A stretch of DNA of 64,000 bases, taken from assembly GCA_027257055.1 (NCBI GenBank), contig JAPVLO010000138.1, positions 1,674,001 through 1,738,000 on the forward strand, given 5' to 3'. Below the pieces are notes generated by a model. It ran no database searches. It was given only the letters and a program-made list of their open reading frames with translations, and was not told where the DNA came from. Made by a program: the position numbers and the translations under genes. Below, in pieces: positions 57,842 through 64,000 of the stretch (positions are counted from its first letter, which is position 1; each line of letters opens with the position of its first letter). The DNA is from Cephalopachus bancanus (lineage: Eukaryota > Chordata > Mammalia > Primates > Tarsiidae).

Positions 57842-60410
57842 TTTAGGTGTAACACAAAGTAATTTCTTACCCAGATAATATTCTCTCTTTTTTCTCAGAA
57901 CACTTTCATTTTCAGATCTAATCTGTGTTAAGCAGTGTAAATTTTTCCTTTCTAACTGGGTATCATCAGACAAACGTGAAGATTATGTGGTGGATGTTCT
58001 TATCCAAAGAACTCATATAAAAACAGAGTATCATTGAATCAGAACAGACAACAAACACACAATAGTGTATCTGTCTTTAGAACCAATGTTAACTCAGAAA
58101 CTATTGACTGCCAAAAATCTGAATAAAAAGTCAAAGTTCAGTCAAAAGTATCTATAAATCTGTGAATCAGTGGACAAAGCTTTAAGCAGACAGGATACAT
58201 CAGGCCCATAAACATATTCTGTTTGGCTTGCACATAATTTTTTTTAGCCTGAACTAGCATTGGCACTTAAAAATCAGAAAGCTAAATAAAATTTCAGATT
58301 TCCAATCTCTTCTGAAAAATCAAATCCAGAAAACCTGTGTCCATAGAGCCAGCTGAGATGGAGTTGTTGTTTTTTGCTGGATGTTCACATTTCAGGAAGT
58401 CTCATTACACACAGGCATGTTGTGTTCATTTATATTACCTGTCCAGTCTCTGTAGGCATTAGGGTTTGCAATCCCTACCCTAATCCTTTGGTATAAAGTC
58501 AACCATAACTCAAAAAGCTGCAGTGAACAAATGTCTATTGGATGGATATATGAATGAATGAATGTAGAAAACTGATTAGCTGAACCATCCAATAATAGGT
58601 AACTTAGAACATATAGTTTCCATTTATTATAGAGTTTAATATAAAAATAGAATTACAGTTGTGTTTTTCACTCTCTTCCAGAGGTAAACTGGGTTATAAA
58701 TGGTCTTATCCAACATAAGAACAATTCTGTAATCTCTGAACTGTTATACTATCTATTTTTATTATCCTGTACTTTTCTAATTAGAAAAACTAAACTTGAA
58801 GACATATTTCTAGAGTCAGTTCATGTTTAGTTTGGGGAACGAGGAATTTTATTCTGCAGCAATCATGGGCTATGTCTCTATCCACTGTCATAATTTCCCA
58901 TTTCTTCTGGAATAATTTTAAGATTTATTAAACTAGTTTCAGCTACAAAATGCATGTTTACCATCCAAATTCATTATCTTTCCAAAAAAATTCATTTGAA
59001 CCACTATGCTTATCAATATATAAGAACATTTTGAAAATGTAGTGAAAAAATGCCTTGCATAAAAGGTCTCTCGCTTTCTTCCCTCTCATTGGGATTTGAC
59101 AGTAGAAGATTCTTAAAACATGTGATCTCATCCAAATGTATATTCCAGCAAAAAAGATTGGAATTTATTTTTTTAACTTTAAGAGTTTTAGCTTTTTTAC
59201 AGTTTTGTTTTTTTTTTCAGGTTCTAGCGATCATTCTAACATAAAATGCTACTGAGCATATAATTGACTTAGGCCTTTTTCGGGAATTGCTGAAGAGGAT
59301 TTTAAGAAATGGAAATAAAAAATGGAAAAAGTAGGTCATATTGCCTTAATCCTGTCTTTGTTCTTTTAAAGGATGCAGACTGAATCAGAATAAACAAAGA
59401 GGCAATAGAGACACTTGTTCTGTGTACCACAGTCCAGACAGAGTGCTGGCACAGATTTTAGGAATGTACATGATTCTTATCCAAACTAATGTCTGGTATT
59501 TATCCAGTTTAAGGCTTTTATTTTTATGTGAGAAAAATTCATAAATAATACATTTTCCCCTTCGCTCCCCAGTGTCCTAGTTAGAAGTTCATCTGAGTTG
59601 TATTCATTCGGTATATTTTTTTCTTAACTTGATGGATTTAATATTCCTGCCATACTTTGAAAACATGGCTGACTTCATGAATGAAAATTGTCAAATTCTA
59701 CTTCCAGTTTTTAGCTAAGTTATTTTTCACAAGGTTTAGAAGAAAATCAATCTCAAATTCTTAAACATAGATCTATTTTCAAATCTATGAGAAGTGCTGA
59801 ATGCTTTGCTAAACATATATTGGCATATCAAATGTTGCCAAAATTTCAAACATGACTTCTATTAGAAGTTGTCGGAAAAGGCTGAAAATATTTGTAAAAA
59901 TGAATGTTTTTTCACTCTTTATTAAATAGAATGCTTTGATTCACATTTCTGGATTTTTAGTTTGTATAAATTATTAGGAGAAATAAAATTGTTTTATTTT
60001 TTAAAGTTTTATGTTTATTTCATAGTTCTTTATTTCCATAGAAAATAGAAATATTTTTGACTCAGCATAAACTGTTAGATCTAATACTAAACTGGGCTAT
60101 TTATCTGCACATACCTTCCTATTTAATCTCTAGGACTAAACATATCACAGCATTAAAAATAGAAAATACTGTCGAATAATTTTCTCTAGTTACTTTACAG
60201 GATTTTATGAGTGTCTTATAACTGTACTCAAATAGTTTTGTTTCATGGAAAAAGGCCAAATACACCAAATGAACTTTTATATGGACTCTGAAAACAAAAG
60301 AAAAACTTTATCATTATAATTTAATGTGAAAAATTAAAGTGTGTTCATTATCTCTTCATTTAGTTGAATATTATTGAGTATTTGCAAACTTTAAAATATT
60401 CTTTGTTATC
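57841..60410. other. no gene seen; AT-rich
   Basis: 58195-58390 (GGCCCATAAACATATTCTGT, GCATTGGCACTTAAAAATCA) may be an old repeat that I cannot name. The rest is unassigned. Confidence 0.42.
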
Positions 60411-60582
60411 TGCTGCTGTTGGCTGGATTGTGTCCCCCCCAAAATTTGCAAGCTGAAACTCTATGCCCCAATGTGATTGTATTGGAGACAGGACATTTGG
60501 GGAGATAATTAAGGTTAAGAGAGGTCATAAGTTTGGGGCCCTAATTCAATAGGACGAATATCCTTATAAGATGAAGAATACT

Positions 60583-60920
60583 GGCCAGGCTTGGTGGCTT
60601 AACTGTATTCCCAGCACTTTGCAGGGCCGAGGTGAATGAATTGCCCGAGTCCGCGAATTCGAGACCAGCCCGGGCAACTTGGCAGGAAGGAAGGAAGGAA
60701 GGAAGGAAGGAAGGAAGGAAGGAAGGAAGGAAGGAAGGAAGGAAGGAAGGAAGGAAGGAAGGAAGGAAGGAAGGAAATTAACCTACTTGGAAGGCTGAAG
60801 CAGAAGGATCGCTGGAGCTCAGCAGGTCGACGCTGGAGTAGCTGTGAGTGTGTCACTGCACTCCAGCATGGGTGACAGAGTGGCACTCCACCTCAAACAA
60901 AAAAAAAAAAACAAACAAAA
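60583..60920 (+). mobile_element. derived Alu with a (GGAA)n in place of the linker, nested in MLT1
   Basis: Left arm GGCCAGGCTTGGTGGCTTAA...GGGCAACTTGGC, then about 94 bp of GGAA repeats, then the right arm from CTACTTGGAAGGCTGAAGCA to CAGCATGGGTGACAGAGTGG. The end of the left arm and the A-rich linker are replaced. TSD ATGAAGAA at 60571-60578 and 60921-60928. Confidence 0.93.
60683..60776. repeat. (GGAA)n microsatellite inside an Alu
   Basis: About 23 uninterrupted GGAA units. It sits where the Alu normally has 'gcgagacctcatctctacaataaatc'. Confidence 0.97.
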
Positions 60921-61137
60921 ATGAAGAAGAAACAAGAGGTTTCTCTCTCTCCTTCTCCACAAACAAAGATGAGGCCATGTTGAAGGGCCGTCTACAATTT
61001 AGAAAAAAAAGGCCTCACAAGGAACTAGCCTTCATGGCACCTTGATCTTGAATTTTAGCTTCCAGAATAGTAGAAAAACAATTGTCTGTTGTTTAAGCTA
61101 CCAACATTCAAGTATTTTGTTATGCCAGTCCTACACT

Positions 61138-62040
61138 GGTCCACACTGGCATTGAAAGCTTTTCCATTTACTCCCAGATTTAAACAAAACTTGCTATGGT
61201 AAGTTTTGTTTAAAGTGAAACTTTGGGGGAAAAATGTGGAGGAGTGGCTGTATTTATACTAGAACAACGCATAGGAGATGTCAAGATTGCTTATAGGTAA
61301 GGAAGAAAGGAGCGTTGCAAACTTGGCCAATCCCACTAAATGTTTGCTTTATTGGCACAGTTGCCAAATCATGCAATGTACGTACACTACCAGCAACCTC
61401 TAAACTCTGCAGTGGTTCTTGTAATTACAACCACCACTTTCAGGGCATCCTACGTGTCCTATGAACAACTAGTGTTTAACTCAACACTACAGCAAGTTCT
61501 TAAAAGTGTTATTAACTCACTTGGCAGATGAGAAAACTAAAGTTCAAAATGCAAATTTTTTTTAAAAAGCATACACATGCACTTTGACAAAATTTATTTT
61601 TAACCAATACTTGGTTTCAGAGTTTTTACTCTAAACTATTTTGATGTTAAGAAAGCCAATATACAGAAAGGGCTTTATATAAATGAGGTGTAGCTGGTGA
61701 ATTTGTAAAAATATATTTTTTTCCTTCTTTTATCTTAATTTTACTTTGTTTTCTGGAGATTCTAGATTTATCCTCTGATTATATACAAGTTTGGATCTCT
61801 TTTGTCCAAAGAACCTTTATCCATATGTGTTTGGGCTTCTTATAGCCACTCAGATAAAAGAAAGTCTAGTGTAATTTTGTGTTTTTAGTACAAGTCTCCT
61901 AAGAAGCCACACATTCTCAGAGATCATTTATAATGAAGAAGTAGAAGGCGCTAACAGTGGTAAGGAGAAAGTAACTGATCACTTTGAAAGCAGCCAATGA
62001 GAGGCTGTCAAGTGATACTACAGTATTAATAATGTCCCGC
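61138..62040. other. no gene seen
   Basis: Unassigned; 61490-61550 (CTTGGCAGATGAGAAAACTA) could be a scrap of antisense MIR. AAACAAAACTTGCTATGGTA / AAGTTTTGTTTAAA near 61183-61216 is a short inverted repeat. Confidence 0.42.
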
Positions 62041-62057
62041 CGATAGGTGACAGTTTT

Positions 62058-62144
62058 TTTGTTTGTGCTGAAAGTGAGAGAGCAGGCTTTATTGATCAGG
62101 CAGAGAAGCTCCCATGGTGGGAGGGGACCCGAAGGGGTTGCCCA
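62058..62144 (-). mobile_element. short poly(A)-tailed retroinsertion with retrovirus R-like 3' end
   Basis: On the minus strand: GGGTCCCCTCCCACCATGGG, AGCTTCTCTGCCTGATCAAT and AAAGCCTGCTCTCTCACTTT, then CAGCACAAACAAAAAAA. A C-rich block, a TGGGAGCT block and AATAAA (62088-62093) in this order is the R-region layout of class I endogenous retroviruses. GTGACAGTTTT (62047-62057) and GTGACAAGTTTT (62145-62156) form a TSD with one gap. Length about 87 bp, 5'-truncated. Confidence 0.65.
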
Positions 62145-62156
62145 GTGACAAGTTTT

Positions 62157-63000
62157 AATTGGAGTTGTTTGTGTCAGCATGAAAGAAAATGTTAAAGTAT
62201 ATTACACGTTTTTATATATTTTATTATTTTTATTTAAATTAGAAAAGTTTTGAAGCTAGCCTTGGTTTCATTCTATCACAAATTCATTCTCTTAGTTTTC
62301 CACAGAAATTAGTGGAATCTGTTTTTAAACCACTAACCTAAATAACTCTGAAGGATTCTGCTGAATGTGGTTGTAACACTGTCTCTGAAACAGCTACTCC
62401 TTTTAAAACTGATTTATATATTTCTGAGTGAGACCTCGGTTCTTATTCCTTCCCGTTAGTTTAAAGGGAAATACCCCAAGTTCCAACTTAAGCTGATGAC
62501 AATTGGAAGGAGGCAATTTGAAGTCGTGAGTCCAAAGAGGTGTTCCAATACATTTTAATGGATTTTCATGGTAACCTATAAACAGAACCATAGGAAGGAA
62601 AATGGAATTTATGTACACATCAAAGATCATTTCTCTAATACTAATGATGAGACATCAGTTTGTAAATATAGTTTAAAGAGCAAAAACAAAGAATTCTTTA
62701 TTTCCTCTAAAGGAAAGGAAAACTTAGCAGCCAGGTATGACCCCCGAGCAAGTATATTAAAGAATAAAACTATTAAGTTTTCATGAAAAAGGCATTGAGA
62801 TAATGTGTTGTAGTGAATGCCAACATGTGTATACATGTAAAGTGTGATTTTTATATGTGTGTGTGTAATATATTTGGCACCTTTTTATGGTTGAGAAAGA
62901 TAAGATTTTTGGAACAAATGTGAAACGGAACAGTTAGGGTAGTCCATTTTAGATTACCTAAAAAAATATGAACACAATCCGAAACCTGAGTTCTTATTAT
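62157..63000. other. no gene seen
   Basis: Unassigned AT-rich sequence. Confidence 0.42.
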
Positions 63001-63002
63001 CA

Positions 63003-63112
63003 GATCACACACCCCCCACACACATACTCACATGCACTCACACATGATAGATAAGTTGACAGGTAGATATAGAAAGATAGACAATAGATAGACAGACAGA
63101 CAGACAGACATT
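63003..63112. repeat. CA-rich and (GATA)/(GACA)n simple repeats
   Basis: ACACACCCCCCACACACAT block at 63006-63045, then GATAGATA-like units and five GACA units at 63088-63111. Confidence 0.88.
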
Positions 63113-63267
63113 CTATAAACCCAGACTCAACTCTTAAACAATCTCCTTAATTAGTTTAATATTACAAATATACTTAGATTGGTTAAGACACCAGAGTAAA
63201 AGCAATTCAACTGTCTACTCAACCCATCATCCGACTGTGAGTATTTTGAGTTCAAAAGCAGTCAGAA

Positions 63268-63474
63268 GGCCATTGCCAGACCATCGCCACCATTGCCAGG
63301 CCATTGTGGTCAGTGGCTTGCTAAGCTATAGTGTGGCCATGTCATCTTTGAACTATGGCCAGGCCATGTTTACTTAAGCTTTAGTCCCCCTCTCCTACCT
63401 TGGGGAGGTGAATCACCTATTTCTCTCTCTTTCTAATTTGCTTTCTAAATAAACTATATTTTCTAATCTAAAAA
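63268..63474 (+). mobile_element. poly(A)-tailed non-Alu retroelement with perfect TSD
   Basis: A 207-bp element is flanked by the perfect 14-bp repeat AAAAGCAGTCAGAA at 63254-63267 and 63475-63488. The first half has GGCCATTGCCAGACCATCGC, CACCATTGCCAGGCCATTGT and CTATGGCCAGGCCATG, a loose GGCCATTG/GCCAGGCCAT repetition. The second half has TAGTCCCCCTCTCCTACCTT, GGGGAGGTGAATCACC and TTTCTAAATAAACTATATTT, with AATAAA at 63448-63453 about 20 nt before the A tail. It shares its 3' end with the copy at 34.3 kb. It has no 7SL or tRNA features and no polymerase III boxes, so it looks like the 3' end of a polymerase II transcript moved by L1. Confidence 0.85.
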
Positions 63475-63488
63475 AAAAGCAGTCAGAA

Positions 63489-63829
63489 AACGATGTAAGA
63501 AGATAATAGTATAATCATAGCAGAAAACGCAAAAGTTAATTAAGGGTCTACTATTCTAGTGGAAATCTGGGAACATAGCTGCAGAATGAAGTACTGCTTC
63601 GACCAGCTATTTCACTCAAAGTAACTAGAAATTTCCTTATGTGAACTGAGAAGTTGTCACATTTTATCGCTTCTTTTGTGTTTTTTAATGTCCCTTTTTT
63701 CTTATTGCTATCCTTATTATAGTTCAGTAAAGAAACATACATCCATTTTTTTTTTTGTAGTTTTCTCAAGGCACTGATTTTGTTTTCTATATCTGAATTT
63801 CATTTGACAGCAGAAAGGTAAAGCAAATT
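63489..63829. other. no gene seen
   Basis: Unassigned sequence. Confidence 0.4.
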
Positions 63830-63839
63830 AAATCAATTG

Positions 63840-64000
63840 CCTGACTTCCTAGTTTGCCTTATCTTGAGCACCTTTACTTCCAAATAATGTTCTGAGGGCC
63901 AGAGATTTCTATTCTTTCCTCAAAGTAACACAGCTAGTATATAGGGAAGGAGGGAGTCAAGTTCAGATTCTGAATCTCCTGAATCCATGTTCTCGATCAC
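63840..64000 (-). repeat. MIR, antisense, cut by the window end
   Basis: TCAAAGTAACACAGCTAGTA, TCAAGTTCAGATTCTGAATC and CTGAATCCATGTTCTCGATCAC fit the antisense MIR 5' part in order. Confidence 0.7.

Larger units (their letters stand above)
60411..61137 (+). mobile_element. MLT1-type MaLR LTR, split by an Alu
   Basis: Left half (60411-60582): TGGCTGGATTGTGTCCCCCC, CCCAATGTGATTGTATTGGA, GGTCATAAGTTTGGGGCCCT. Right half (60921-61137): GAGGTTTCTCTCTCTCCTTC, CACCTTGATCTTGAATTTTA, TCTGTTGTTTAAGCTACC, AGTATTTTGTTATG. Between them lies the Alu at 60583-60920. Confidence 0.88.

Noticed and set aside
60683..60776. Antisense Pro-Ser-Phe repeat protein frame
   Set aside because: It is only the translation of the GGAA microsatellite on the minus strand.

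Overview
The window is nuclear DNA from a primate. It holds many 7SL-derived dimeric Alu elements, L1, L2, MIR, MaLR LTRs and old DNA transposons in an AT-rich background. Most of the younger Alus belong to a derived lineage that does not look like the AluS/Y copies of monkeys and apes, and the dimers lack the right-arm sequence typical of lemur Alus. By elimination I infer a tarsier (roughly 70% sure). I found no supportable host protein-coding gene, tRNA, rRNA or CRISPR. The long open frames are chance frames or broken transposon genes, so this is a gene desert or a large intron.

Layout: 1-13 kb is mostly unassigned AT-rich sequence with a MaLR-like LTR relic, a mariner relic and two Alus. 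13.7-14.5 kb has L2, a second mariner relic of the same family and a 52-bp tandem duplication. 15-26 kb is mostly unique sequence with L2, MIR, one young Alu and a small poly(A)-tailed insertion. 26.6-33.3 kb is one near full-length L1 with target-site duplications (TSDs), an Alu nested in ORF2 and a mutated reverse-transcriptase active site. 34-38.8 kb carries old repeats, an inverted pair of old Alus and a hAT element. 40.8-41.8 kb is a solo class II LTR. 42-44.2 kb is an old L1 with a twin-priming inversion, later hit by an MLT1 LTR. 47-52.8 kb is an Alu cluster. 54-61 kb has MIR, L2, a MER2-like element and an MLT1 with an Alu inside. 62-63.5 kb has two short poly(A)-tailed insertions that resemble the 3' ends of endogenous retrovirus transcripts.

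The elements interact as parasite and helper. L1 supplies the reverse transcriptase and endonuclease, and the Alus and the short AATAAA-bearing insertions show the TSD-plus-poly(A) signature of L1 mobilisation in trans. The two most novel-looking signals are (1) a step-wise Alu lineage that has gained a tRNA-like T-arm/B box and A box, and (2) a small family of L1-mobilised, retrovirus-3'-end-like elements.
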